A stretch of 5,966 nucleotides of DNA from Clostridiales bacterium UBA1446 (GCA_002329245.1 DCTG01000084.1:197-6162), one strand, 5' to 3'; positions 1 through 5,727 are shown, counted from the stretch's first letter. Notes: generated by a model not told the origin, from the letters alone. Numbers and translations are program-made.

Positions 1-78
1 GCCAAGATCACCGAGATCTACGAAGGCACCTCCGAAGTGCAGAAGATGGTCATCGCCAGCTACCTCGGAATGAGATAA
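1..78 (+). CDS. Acyl-CoA dehydrogenase (butyryl-CoA dehydrogenase type), 3' end only
   Basis: The window opens inside a gene; 25 codons are visible before the TAA at 76-78. The tail contains AKITEIYEGTSEVQKMVIA. The IYEGTxEVQ motif is the C-terminal signature of FAD-dependent acyl-CoA dehydrogenases, where this last helical segment helps form the flavin and acyl pocket at the tetramer interface. In Clostridia the usual member is butyryl-CoA dehydrogenase (Bcd), which reduces crotonyl-CoA to butyryl-CoA together with electron-transfer flavoprotein in the cytoplasm. The family call rests on a short but distinctive motif; the substrate is not determined because the rest of the gene and its neighbours (etfBA, crt, hbd) lie outside the window. 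A terminator follows 17 nt after the stop, so this is the end of its transcription unit. Confidence 0.85.
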   Translation, partial: AKITEIYEGTSEVQKMVIASYLGMR

Positions 79-95
79 CCTTGCCTCTCTTTTTT

Positions 96-131
96 AAAGC
101 CCGACGCCGGTAGAAACCGGTGTCGGGCTTT
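96..131 (+). terminator. Rho-independent terminator after the acyl-CoA dehydrogenase
   Basis: A 15-bp stem is formed by 96-110 and 117-131, with a 6-nt loop (TAGAAA). In plus-strand RNA all pairs form, one of them a G-U wobble (106 with 121). In minus-strand RNA the same position becomes a C-A mismatch. On the plus strand the stem ends in CTTT and runs into TGTTTATT, a usable U-rich tail. On the minus strand the tail is A-rich. It therefore mainly terminates the upstream plus-strand gene, although it also lies 6 nt beyond the birA stop and may slow transcription from that side. Confidence 0.85.
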
Positions 132-137
132 GTTTAT

Positions 138-1130
138 TCAAAGATAGCCGTCCATTCCGCGAACGGAAACCTCGCCGGACCGGAGCGTCTCCCGGCTGCC
201 GTCCGGGAAGCGCACCACTAACCCCAAATCGTCGTCCACAGTCTCGGCAAATCCACATTCGTTCCCGTCCCCGCGGAGGATGCGCACCTCGTGTCCGATT
301 GTCACGCAGCCCTCACGGTAACGCTTTGCATACTCCCCGCGTTCGGCATTCAGGTCCTCATACATCCGGTCCAGCGCCTGCAGAATGGAAGCCGCGGCGG
401 TAAGGGCGTCCGCCGGGCGCCCGATTACTTCGGAGAGCGAAACGGCATTTTTCCTTACCTCGGGAGAGAACTCCTCCGATGCTTCTTTCAGGTTTAAACC
501 TAACCCCGTCACAACATAGTCCACCTCCCCGGTCTGCGCCTCTAAGCTCAGCTCCGTAAGAATGCCGCAGAGCTTTTTCCCCGCCGCGACCAGGTCGTTG
601 ACCCATTTGATTCCGGGCCGGAAAGAAAACGCCTGCTCCACCGCGTCGCAGACGGCCACGGCCACCATGCCGGTCAGCCGCAGCAGTCTCTCCGGCGGAA
701 GCGAAGGGCGCATCAGGAAGGACAGGTACAGCCCTTTGTCCGCGGGAGACTGAAACGTGCGTCCCAAGCGCCCGCGTCCTCCCACCTGCTCCCTCGCAAT
801 CACCACGGTGCCGTCCGCGGCGCCCGATTCGGCCAGGCGCTTGAGATACGTATTGGTGGAATCCACGCTTTCCAGACAAATGATTTCACTGCCCACAATT
901 CGCGTATGCAGGAGGGATTTCAGCTCAGCAGCGGTCAGATTCCCCGGCCCCTTCTCAAGCCGGTAGCCTTTATTTGTCCCGGAAGATATCACATATCCCT
1001 CCCGGCGCAGCGCGTCCACCGCTTTCCAAACTGCCGCGCGGGTCACCTGCAGACGCGTGCTGAGCTCCTCGCCGGATATAAATCTATTCGGGTGTTCCCG
1101 CAGCAACCGAAGCAAATCTTCTTTCCGCAC
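138..1130 (-). CDS. birA: Bifunctional biotin-[acetyl-CoA-carboxylase] ligase and biotin operon repressor BirA
   Basis: Makes biotinyl-5'-AMP from biotin and ATP and transfers biotin to a lysine of biotin-carrier proteins; the holorepressor form also binds operator DNA. At 330 aa it is close to the usual two-domain length (E. coli BirA is about 320 aa). Residues 1-58 are a winged helix-turn-helix (TRAAVWKAVDALRREGY, then the wing GTNKGYRL). The catalytic domain has VDSTN (89-93), the biotinyl-AMP loop GRGRLGR (118-124), KWVND (175-179; V replaces the more common P), the catalytic-lysine segment KKLCGILTE (185-193) and GLGLNL. An SH3-like C-terminal domain follows (about 275-330). The start is GTG, preceded by AAGGGGG (1140-1146) with a 9-nt spacer. 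It is divergent from bioY, which carries a BirA-like operator, so its repressor role is well supported. No clear promoter was found for birA itself. Confidence 0.96.
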   Translation of the reverse strand: MRKEDLLRLLREHPNRFISGEELSTRLQVTRAAVWKAVDALRREGYVISSGTNKGYRLEKGPGNLTAAELKSLLHTRIVGSEIICLESVDSTNTYLKRLAESGAADGTVVIAREQVGGRGRLGRTFQSPADKGLYLSFLMRPSLPPERLLRLTGMVAVAVCDAVEQAFSFRPGIKWVNDLVAAGKKLCGILTELSLEAQTGEVDYVVTGLGLNLKEASEEFSPEVRKNAVSLSEVIGRPADALTAAASILQALDRMYEDLNAERGEYAKRYREGCVTIGHEVRILRGDGNECGFAETVDDDLGLVVRFPDGSRETLRSGEVSVRGMDGYL

Positions 1131-1175
1131 CGTAATATGCCCCCTTAATTCTACAATCGGTATAACAATACTTGT

Positions 1176-1231
1176 AAAATTTCCGCCAAAAAACGGGGAT
1201 TTTTTTGCATTCTGTCAAAATTGCCGCCAAA
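1176..1231. repeat. Pair of 15-nt imperfect direct repeats in the birA-bioY divergent region
   Basis: AAAATTTCCGCCAAA (1176-1190) and AAAATTGCCGCCAAA (1217-1231) match at 14 of 15 positions and start 41 bp apart, close to four helical turns. A partial third copy, TTCCGCC, sits at 1234-1240. They lie upstream of the bioY -35 box and within the likely birA control region. They do not resemble the BirA half-site, so if functional they would be bound by something else. Between them is an A6/T7 inverted stretch around CGGGGA (1188-1207). Confidence 0.55.
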
Positions 1232-1245
1232 TGTTCCGCCTGCCC

Positions 1246-1274
1246 TTTACAAGCCGGCTCATATTTGCTATTCT
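1246..1274 (+). promoter_or_regulatory. Sigma-A-type promoter of bioY
   Basis: The -35 is TTTACA (1246-1251) and the -10 is TATTCT (1269-1274), separated by exactly 17 nt. The -10 is preceded by TGC (1266-1268), giving the TGn extended -10 element. Transcription would start near 1281, leaving a leader of about 40 nt before the bioY ATG. The start point falls inside the BirA-like palindrome. Confidence 0.72.
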
Positions 1275-1307
1275 AATGTAAACCAAATAAATATTCAAGT
1301 TTACAAT
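1275..1307. promoter_or_regulatory. Putative BirA operator (BirA box) at the bioY transcription start
   Basis: The left half AATGTAAAC (1275-1283) and right half GTTTACAAT (1299-1307) are inverted copies with one mismatch, separated by 15 nt of AT-rich sequence. The half-site matches the known TTGTAAACC/GGTTTACAA element at nearly every position. The box begins immediately after the bioY -10 and covers the expected +1, so bound BirA-biotinyl-AMP dimer should block initiation. Measured between nine-base TTGTAAACC-type halves the gap is 13 nt, somewhat shorter than I recall for the E. coli operator. The gene context (birA beside bioY) strongly supports the call. Confidence 0.8.
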
Positions 1308-1308
1308 C

Positions 1309-1313
1309 GGAGG
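1309..1313 (+). promoter_or_regulatory. Ribosome binding site that fixes the bioY start
   Basis: GGAGG lies 6 nt before the ATG at 1320. It selects that ATG over the in-frame ATG at 1221, which would place the promoter and the operator inside the coding sequence and has no comparable site. Confidence 0.88.
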
Positions 1314-1319
1314 CTCCTT

Positions 1320-1874
1320 ATGAAAACAAAAACCCTGCTGCTCACCGCCCTTTTCGCCGCGCTGACCGCTGTCGGCGCTTTTCTGAAAATCCCGCTTCCC
1401 GTGGCGCCGATTACCCTGCAGTTTCTCTTTACCGTCTTAGCCGGGATTCTGCTCGGGCCGAAATACGGGGCGCTTTCCCAACTGGTGTACGTGGCGCTGG
1501 GGCTATTCGGGCTTCCGATCTTTACGCAGGGCGGAGGGATATCCTATGTGCTGATCCCCACCTTCGGTTTTCTGCTGGCGCTGATTCCCTGCGCGTGGAT
1601 TGTGGGAATACTGTCGGGCGGGTGCGTGAAGGGTGCGCGTATCTGGCTGGCCTGCCTTGCCGGAACGGCGGTTCTTTATCTCATCGGCCTGCCCTACCTG
1701 TATTTAATCCTGAATGTGTATCTCGGCAAGGGCATGGGGATATGGGCCGTTATAAAGTCGGGAATGTTGATCTTCCTGCCGGGCGAAGCTTTGAAAATCA
1801 CCGCGGCCGTACTGCTGTCCAAAAAACTCCTTCCCGCGCTGAAAAACCTGTCTATAATTCCATGCAAATCCTAG
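1320..1874 (+). CDS. bioY: BioY, biotin-specific S-component of an ECF transporter
   Basis: 184-aa integral membrane protein, the usual BioY size, with about six hydrophobic segments. It binds biotin at the outer face and hands it inward when docked on an energy-coupling module (EcfT plus two ATPases). The N-terminal helix LLLTALFAALTAVGAF has overlapping AxxxA motifs (A10/A14, A13/A17), the S-component surface that packs against EcfT. Family-typical segments follow: PLPVAPITLQ, TVLAGILLGPKYGALSQLVYVALGLFGLP, then the glycine-rich FTQGGGISYV and PTFGFLLA. No ecfA or ecfT gene is in the window, so a shared module elsewhere is inferred. It is divergent from birA, controlled by a promoter with an overlapping BirA box, and appears monocistronic: a hairpin terminator follows 27-33 nt after its stop. 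Confidence 0.95.
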   Translation: MKTKTLLLTALFAALTAVGAFLKIPLPVAPITLQFLFTVLAGILLGPKYGALSQLVYVALGLFGLPIFTQGGGISYVLIPTFGFLLALIPCAWIVGILSGGCVKGARIWLACLAGTAVLYLIGLPYLYLILNVYLGKGMGIWAVIKSGMLIFLPGEALKITAAVLLSKKLLPALKNLSIIPCKS

Positions 1875-1900
1875 GTGCAGGGAGTGAGCCCCTGAGATTC

Positions 1901-1947
1901 ACCGAAAAACGGCGCCGGATGAAACGGCGCCGTTTACATTTTTCGGT
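1901..1947. terminator. Bidirectional terminator between convergent bioY and the MBL-fold gene
   Basis: An 11-bp perfect stem AAACGGCGCCG (1907-1917) pairs with 1925-1935 around a 7-nt loop. On the plus strand it is followed by ACATTTTT; on the minus strand the stem continues directly into TTCGG after TTT, giving a five-U run. An outer perfect 9-bp pairing, ACCGAAAAA (1901-1909) with TTTTTCGGT (1939-1947), can stack on the GC core with a 6-nt bulge. The hairpin can thus end transcription of bioY and of the minus-strand genes, whose last stop is at 1966. Confidence 0.85.
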
Positions 1948-1965
1948 TCATCCGGCGGTTCCGGA

Positions 1966-2556
1966 CTAGAGCTCAATTTCCTCGCCGGGTGCAAGAATCA
2001 GCCGTCCCGGAGCCTGGAACGATTCCGCCCGCTCCCGGTCAAACAGCTTTCCTGGCTTCATGTGGATCGGCACCGTATGCTTTGCCGCTATCGTCACCGC
2101 GCACTCCTGCGCCTCCGGAATATCCATGTTATACACCCCGTCGATGGGAAGAAAGGCATAATCGAGCTTCCGGTCGGCGAGAGCGCGCATTTCCGGCGTG
2201 GTGGAGGTATCCCCAGAAAAGTAGAGCGATTTCCCGTCGGCAAATACGAGATAGCCGACGGATTTGCTTCTCGGGTGATTCTTGTTCTCTGCCGGCACGG
2301 CCTCCAGAGCGACTCCCGCCACCGAAAAGCTCCGGTACTTGCCGCCCTCCAACGCGTCTTTTTCCGTTATGATCCTGCAGCCGGGTTTTTTTGCAGGCTT
2401 TTCGACGGCATTATGGTCATAGTGTTGGTGAGTTACCAAAATGAGGTCCGCCGGCAGTTCATAGCCTTCTCCCGCGTACGGATCGACGTAGACGACCGTT
2501 CCCGCGTCCGTGCGCAGCCGCAGACTTCCGTGGCCCTGATAGAGAAGCTTTGCCAT
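1966..2556 (-). CDS. Metallo-beta-lactamase-fold metal-dependent hydrolase, small UlaG-like type
   Basis: 196-aa cytoplasmic protein of the metallo-beta-lactamase superfamily. D25 in YVDPY follows the early beta strands, the metal motif is THQHYDH (42-48; HxHxDH), SGDT (114-117) supplies the bridging aspartate, and the last histidine is H165 in PIHMKPG. All metal ligands are present, so it should be an active di-metal hydrolase, but the substrate is unknown. The short form lacking extra domains resembles the uncharacterised L-ascorbate-lactonase-like (UlaG-like) group rather than true beta-lactamases; there is no signal peptide. The ATG has only a moderate ribosome site (AAAGGA, about 11 nt away). 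It lies 70 nt after the ogt-type gene on the same strand with no clear terminator between, so it is probably the last gene of that transcript. Confidence 0.88.
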   Translation of the reverse strand: MAKLLYQGHGSLRLRTDAGTVVYVDPYAGEGYELPADLILVTHQHYDHNAVEKPAKKPGCRIITEKDALEGGKYRSFSVAGVALEAVPAENKNHPRSKSVGYLVFADGKSLYFSGDTSTTPEMRALADRKLDYAFLPIDGVYNMDIPEAQECAVTIAAKHTVPIHMKPGKLFDRERAESFQAPGRLILAPGEEIEL

Positions 2557-2626
2557 CTCGTTTCCCGTCCTTTCCGCATGTAAATTGCATAGTCCTTGGA
2601 AAAAGCGCCGCCGCAGCCTTAGCAGT

Positions 2627-3094
2627 TCATTTCGTCAGCTTCTTTCCCTCCAACCGGAGCAGCAGACTTTTGATGTCAAGCCCGCCGCCAAACCCGACAA
2701 GGCTTCCGTCCGCGCCGATTACCCTGTGGCAGGGTATGATTACGGGTATGGGATTTCGATGATTTGCCTGCCCGACAGCCCGCACCGCTTTTGGATTTCC
2801 GATTCGCCGTGCCAGTTCGCCGTAAGTGATGGTTTCGCCGTACGGGATTTCCCGGAGCGCCTGCCAGCACTGCTGCTGAAAGGGCGTACCGGAAGGATTC
2901 AGCGGAAGCTGAAAGCCGCGGCGTGTCCCGGCAAAGTATTCGCTCAATTGCCGCTTCGCCGCTTTTAAAAGCGGCGTTTCCCCGAGCGGTATTGCAGGCG
3001 CAATCTCGCGGGGAAACCAGATGCGGACAAGCGCGCCGTCCTTCTCCGCTAAGGTCAGGCGTCCGAAGGGAGCCTCGAAAAGCGCGCCGATCAT
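2627..3094 (-). CDS. ogt: Methylated-DNA--protein-cysteine S-methyltransferase (O6-alkylguanine-DNA alkyltransferase)
   Basis: Suicide DNA-repair protein that moves the alkyl group from O6-alkylguanine to its own cysteine. At 155 aa it has the length of single-domain Ogt proteins and no Ada regulatory domain. The N-terminal part (1-65) is the variable beta domain. The conserved C-terminal part has GTPFQQQCWQALREIPYGETITYGELA (69-95), the arginine finger in AVRAVGQAN (R105), N114 in RNP and the active-site motif PCHRVIG with C122. GFGGGLDIKSLLLRLEG closes the fold. Its ATG overlaps the rpiB stop as ATGA, and I see no Shine-Dalgarno sequence within 20 nt upstream, so it is probably translated by coupling to rpiB. 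The symbol ogt is used for the constitutive type; whether it is inducible is not visible. Confidence 0.95.
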   Translation of the reverse strand: MIGALFEAPFGRLTLAEKDGALVRIWFPREIAPAIPLGETPLLKAAKRQLSEYFAGTRRGFQLPLNPSGTPFQQQCWQALREIPYGETITYGELARRIGNPKAVRAVGQANHRNPIPVIIPCHRVIGADGSLVGFGGGLDIKSLLLRLEGKKLTK

Positions 3095-3531
3095 GGCCGT
3101 GATTCGATGTCGTCTATCAGGCCGACGCGGCGTGCGTGGCGGCCGCCTTCAAACTCCGTGTGAAGCCAAATTTGCACGATCTGCTCGGCAAGGCCGGGCC
3201 CCACGACGCGGCCGCCCAAGGCCAATATATTCGCGTTATTGTGACGGCGGGACATCTCGGCCGAATAGGGCTCCGAACAAACGGCGGCGCGGATTCCGCG
3301 CACCTTGTTCGCGGCGATGGAAATCCCGATTCCTGTGCCGCAAAACAGAAGCCCCCGCTCGCACTCACCCGAGGCCACGGCGCGGGCCGCCGCCTCTCCG
3401 AACGAGGGATAATCGACGCTTTCGCTGCCGAATGTCCCGAAATCTTTGTACGGCAGACCTTCCCTGTCCAAATACTTCTTGATATGCTCTTTCAGCTCAT
3501 ATCCGCCGTGGTCGCTGGCCAGCGCTATCAT
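3091..3531 (-). CDS. rpiB: Ribose-5-phosphate isomerase B
   Basis: Interconverts ribose 5-phosphate and ribulose 5-phosphate in the non-oxidative pentose phosphate pathway. At 146 aa it matches the usual RpiB/LacA/LacB length. Visible motifs are the N-terminal phosphate-binding ASDHGG (5-10), VDYP (39-42), the catalytic-base loop CGTGIGISIAANKVRGIRAA starting at C64, and RRHNNANIL with H97, the ring-opening histidine. The combination of C64, H97 and CGTGIG favours RpiB over the galactose-6-phosphate isomerase subunits LacA/LacB, and no tagatose-pathway genes are nearby; allose-6-phosphate use cannot be excluded. A strong GGAGG (3539-3543) lies 7 nt before the ATG. The stop overlaps the start of the downstream alkyltransferase gene by 4 nt. 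Confidence 0.96.
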   Translation of the reverse strand: MIALASDHGGYELKEHIKKYLDREGLPYKDFGTFGSESVDYPSFGEAAARAVASGECERGLLFCGTGIGISIAANKVRGIRAAVCSEPYSAEMSRRHNNANILALGGRVVGPGLAEQIVQIWLHTEFEGGRHARRVGLIDDIESRP

Positions 3532-3560
3532 ATCCGTTCCTCCCTTTCCTGTTTTGGTCC

Positions 3561-3598
3561 CCGGCCGGACCGTTCCGCAGGCGGACGGTTCCGGCTGG
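3561..3598 (-). other. GC-rich hairpin between the PHP phosphoesterase gene and rpiB
   Basis: Arms 3561-3577 and 3582-3598 pair over nearly their whole length around a 4-nt loop, with single-base bulges and one A-C mismatch in the minus-strand RNA. It begins 4 nt after the PHP stop and ends 17 nt before the rpiB ribosome site. No U-run follows in the minus direction (the next bases are GGACCAAAAC), so it does not look like a standard intrinsic terminator. A role in RNA processing, 3'-end stability or partial termination is possible. Confidence 0.6.
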
Positions 3599-3602
3599 AT
3601 GA

Positions 3603-4415
3603 TTACAGTTTTATCTGTTCCGGTTTGCGCTTTTCATAGCGGGTGACATAGCGGAATCCCGCTTCCCGCAATAGCTCGTACCCTTCCCGGATGCTTTTTC
3701 CCACATGCTCCGGTTTGTGTGCGTCGGAACCGACGGTGACAAACTCGCCGCCGCAGGCTTTATAGTGCCGGAAGATGGCAAGCTGCTCCGAAATATCGCC
3801 GCCCCGGTTCACGTTCAGTTCCAGCGCCTTTCCCCGCCCGGCCAAAGTACGGAAAAGCTCGTCTATTTGGGCGGCATACCGGTCGAAGGTAACCTTCTGG
3901 CCGTCCCGGTCCCTCATATACCGCAAGGGGTAGGTAAGGTGGCCCAACGCGTCAAAATTCCCCCAGGCGGCGCAGGAGAGAAGCTTGGGAAAATATAAAT
4001 CCAGGTGTTCAAAACACAGCTCCAAGTTTTTTTTGTAATCGGAAAAATAAAAATCCTTTCCGCCGTGATAAGCGCTTCCCATGTTATGAATGGAGCAGAT
4101 GACAAAATCCAGCTCAGGCGCTGCCTGAAGCCCCCGGTCCGCGGACTCGAAACTTTCGGGCGCTTCTCCGAGCTCAATCCCGAAACGGATCCGAATTTTT
4201 TCCCCGCAGCGGGCGACGGCTTCGGCAAACTGCGCCCGGACCGGATTCCAATCATAGGTAAAACAGAAATTTCCCCTATAATCCAGGAGGTCCCAGTGAT
4301 CGGTGAAGCAGATTTCCTGCAGGCCGGCTTCCATCGCCGCCAGCGCCATTCGTTCCATCGGGAACGAACCGTCCGGAGAGCAAAGGGAGTGCGTGTGAAA
4401 ATCGGCAGAATACAT
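3603..4415 (-). CDS. PHP-domain phosphoesterase of the HisJ (histidinol-phosphatase) family
   Basis: 270-aa protein with a single PHP (polymerase and histidinol phosphatase) barrel, the length of HisJ/HisK enzymes that dephosphorylate L-histidinol phosphate. All expected metal-binding motifs are seen: DFHTHS (5-10), FTDHWD (37-42), GIELGE (79-84), SIHNM (108-112), DALGHLTYP (155-163), ELNVNRGG (199-206) and GSDAHKPEHVG (229-239). It should therefore be an active trinuclear metal phosphatase. No histidine biosynthesis gene is in the window, so histidinol phosphate is the family's best-known substrate, not a proven one here; another phosphoester is possible. The start is supported by GGAGG (4422-4426) 6 nt before the ATG. 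It begins 30 nt after dnaJ on the same strand and is probably transcribed with it. Confidence 0.9.
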   Translation of the reverse strand: MYSADFHTHSLCSPDGSFPMERMALAAMEAGLQEICFTDHWDLLDYRGNFCFTYDWNPVRAQFAEAVARCGEKIRIRFGIELGEAPESFESADRGLQAAPELDFVICSIHNMGSAYHGGKDFYFSDYKKNLELCFEHLDLYFPKLLSCAAWGNFDALGHLTYPLRYMRDRDGQKVTFDRYAAQIDELFRTLAGRGKALELNVNRGGDISEQLAIFRHYKACGGEFVTVGSDAHKPEHVGKSIREGYELLREAGFRYVTRYEKRKPEQIKL

Positions 4416-4445
4416 GATACCCCTCCAAGCAGCGGCAGGCGCGAA

Positions 4446-5585
4446 TTATTTTTTGAATTTCTCAAAAAAGTTTTTCAGCCTGCCGTGATTGTTTTCGTTC
4501 AGCGTTTCGCTGAATTTGCGAAGGGCATCTTTTTGCGCGGCGTTTAAATTGCGCGGCACCTCCACAAAAAAGGTTACATACTGGTCCCCGCGTCCCCGTC
4601 CGCCGAGATTGGGAATCCCCTTGCCGCGAAGCCGGATGGTCGTCCCCGTCTGCGTGCCCTCGGGCAGCGTATACTTCACCTTGCCGTCGATCGTCGGGAT
4701 CTCCAGCTCGGCGCCTAAAACCGCCTGTGTGAAGGTAATGGGCACTTCGCAGAGCACCGACGTCCCGTCCCGCTGGAACAGGAAATGGCTCTCCACCTTC
4801 ACGGTGACCAGCAGGTCGCCCGGCGGGCCGCCGCGCTTGCCTGCGCTGCCCAATCCCCGCAGGGATACCGTCTGTCCGTCGTCAATCCCGGCCGGCACGT
4901 GAACCGTCACCTTCCGCTGTTTCCGGACGGAACCGCTCCCGCGGCAGGTCTTGCAGGGGTTTTTAACGATCTTTCCCGTGCCTGCGCAGGTATCGCAGGT
5001 GGAAACGGAGGAAAACGTGCCCATCGGGGTCTGGCGGGAAGTTCGCACGCTGCCGCTGCCATGGCATACCGGGCAGGTTTCCGGCGATGTGCCGGGCTCC
5101 GCGCCGGTGCCGCCGCAGGTCTCGCAGGCTTCCACGCGGGCAACCGAAAGCTCCTTGTCGCAGCCGAACGCGGCTTCTTCAAACGTGATGGACACAGAGG
5201 CACGCAAATTTTCTCCCTTCTGCGGGCCGGTGCGCGAGCGGGAGGACGTCCCGCCGAAACCGCCGAAAACGGAGCCGAGAATATCCCCCAAATCGAAATC
5301 CGCAAACCCGCCGAAGCCTCCGAACCCTCCGAAGCCCCCGGCGCCAAAATTCGGATCGACACCCGCATGGCCGAACTGATCGTATTTTGCCCGTTTGCCG
5401 CTGTCGGACAACACCTCATACGCCTCATTGATTTCCTTAAAGCGCATTTCGGCGTTCTTATCTCCCGGGTGCAGGTCCGGATGATATTCCTTGGCCAATT
5501 TACGGTAAGCTTTTTTGATCTGTTCTTCGGACGCGTCCTTTTTCAGACCGAGCACTTCGTAGTAGTCCCTTTTCTGATCCGCCAT
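4446..5585 (-). CDS. dnaJ: Chaperone protein DnaJ (type I Hsp40)
   Basis: 379-aa full-length class A J-protein that delivers unfolded clients to DnaK and stimulates its ATPase in the cytoplasm. Residues 1-70 are the J domain with HPD at 35-37 and the usual YEVLSD and YDQFGH. A Gly/Phe region (about 72-112) contains repeated GGF units and the [13 protein letters not shown] helix. Four zinc-finger repeats CxxCxGxG start at C154, C171, C197 and C211 and would bind two Zn ions. The C-terminal substrate-binding barrels and dimerisation region fill 219-379 ([30 protein letters not shown]). AGAGGTG (5595-5601) lies 9 nt before the ATG. The dnaK gene ends 283 nt upstream on the same strand, but a terminator and a separate promoter lie between, so dnaJ has its own transcription start. 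Confidence 0.98.
   Translation of the reverse strand: MADQKRDYYEVLGLKKDASEEQIKKAYRKLAKEYHPDLHPGDKNAEMRFKEINEAYEVLSDSGKRAKYDQFGHAGVDPNFGAGGFGGFGGFGGFADFDLGDILGSVFGGFGGTSSRSRTGPQKGENLRASVSITFEEAAFGCDKELSVARVEACETCGGTGAEPGTSPETCPVCHGSGSVRTSRQTPMGTFSSVSTCDTCAGTGKIVKNPCKTCRGSGSVRKQRKVTVHVPAGIDDGQTVSLRGLGSAGKRGGPPGDLLVTVKVESHFLFQRDGTSVLCEVPITFTQAVLGAELEIPTIDGKVKYTLPEGTQTGTTIRLRGKGIPNLGGRGRGDQYVTFFVEVPRNLNAAQKDALRKFSETLNENNHGRLKNFFEKFKK
5311..5337. repeat. Three 9-nt tandem repeats encoding the DnaJ Gly/Phe region
   Basis: CCGAAGCCT, CCGAACCCT and CCGAAGCCC follow one another without gaps and encode GGF units read on the minus strand. Such repeats are normal in the flexible linker of DnaJ and could change in copy number by slippage in steps of three residues. 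Confidence 0.8.
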
Positions 5586-5727
5586 CTATATGTTCACCTC
5601 TGAGGTTATTAACTGCCGTTTCACGCCGGTACCATGATTCAAAACCGGTTCCGGCAAATCCGAATCCTGCGGCGCACACATGCCGCGGCTTTCTGCAAAC
5701 GCACACCCTCGCAAAAGGGCGCGCGCC
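5586..5727 (-). other. Leader (5' untranslated region) of dnaJ with small hairpins
   Basis: About 142 nt separate the predicted start of transcription from the dnaJ ATG. Two modest inverted repeats are visible: GCGGC (5669-5673) with GCCGC (5682-5686), and GCCGGTACC (5625-5633) with GGTTCCGGC (5647-5655), which has one mismatch. The ribosome binding site sits inside a short palindrome, ACCTC-T-GAGGT in plus-strand orientation (5596-5606). No CIRCE element (TTAGCACTC with GAGTGCTAA) and no CtsR-type GGTCAAA repeats were found. No riboswitch class is recognised. Confidence 0.5.

Noticed and set aside
1152..1176. TACAA, 15 nt, TTGTA inverted repeat near the birA start as a second BirA box
   Set aside because: The arms point the opposite way to the BirA half-sites and are only five bases long; likely chance in AT-rich DNA.
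1190..1218. TTGACA (minus strand, 1213-1218) as the birA -35
   Set aside because: No acceptable -10 is found at 16-18 nt; CGTTTT is there instead. Other candidates (TTTACA at 1173-1178 with TAGAAT at 1148-1153) have a 19-nt spacing, so no birA promoter is claimed.
1221..1319. N-terminal extension of BioY from an upstream in-frame ATG
   Set aside because: It would include the promoter and the BirA-like operator and lacks a ribosome site; the ATG at 1320 has GGAGG at ideal spacing and gives the normal family length.
3021..3639. Plus-strand open frames opposite rpiB and the alkyltransferase gene
   Set aside because: Arginine- and proline-rich products with no motif; both overlap well-supported minus-strand genes.
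4005..4547. A 180-codon plus-strand open frame opposite the PHP gene and the end of dnaJ
   Set aside because: Antisense shadow; spans a junction between two clear genes and has no recognisable domain.
4785..5603. An 819-nt plus-strand open frame fully opposite dnaJ
   Set aside because: Its translation is alanine/arginine/glycine-rich with no family resemblance, and it lies antisense to an unmistakable dnaJ. Long antisense frames are expected opposite GC-rich coding DNA.
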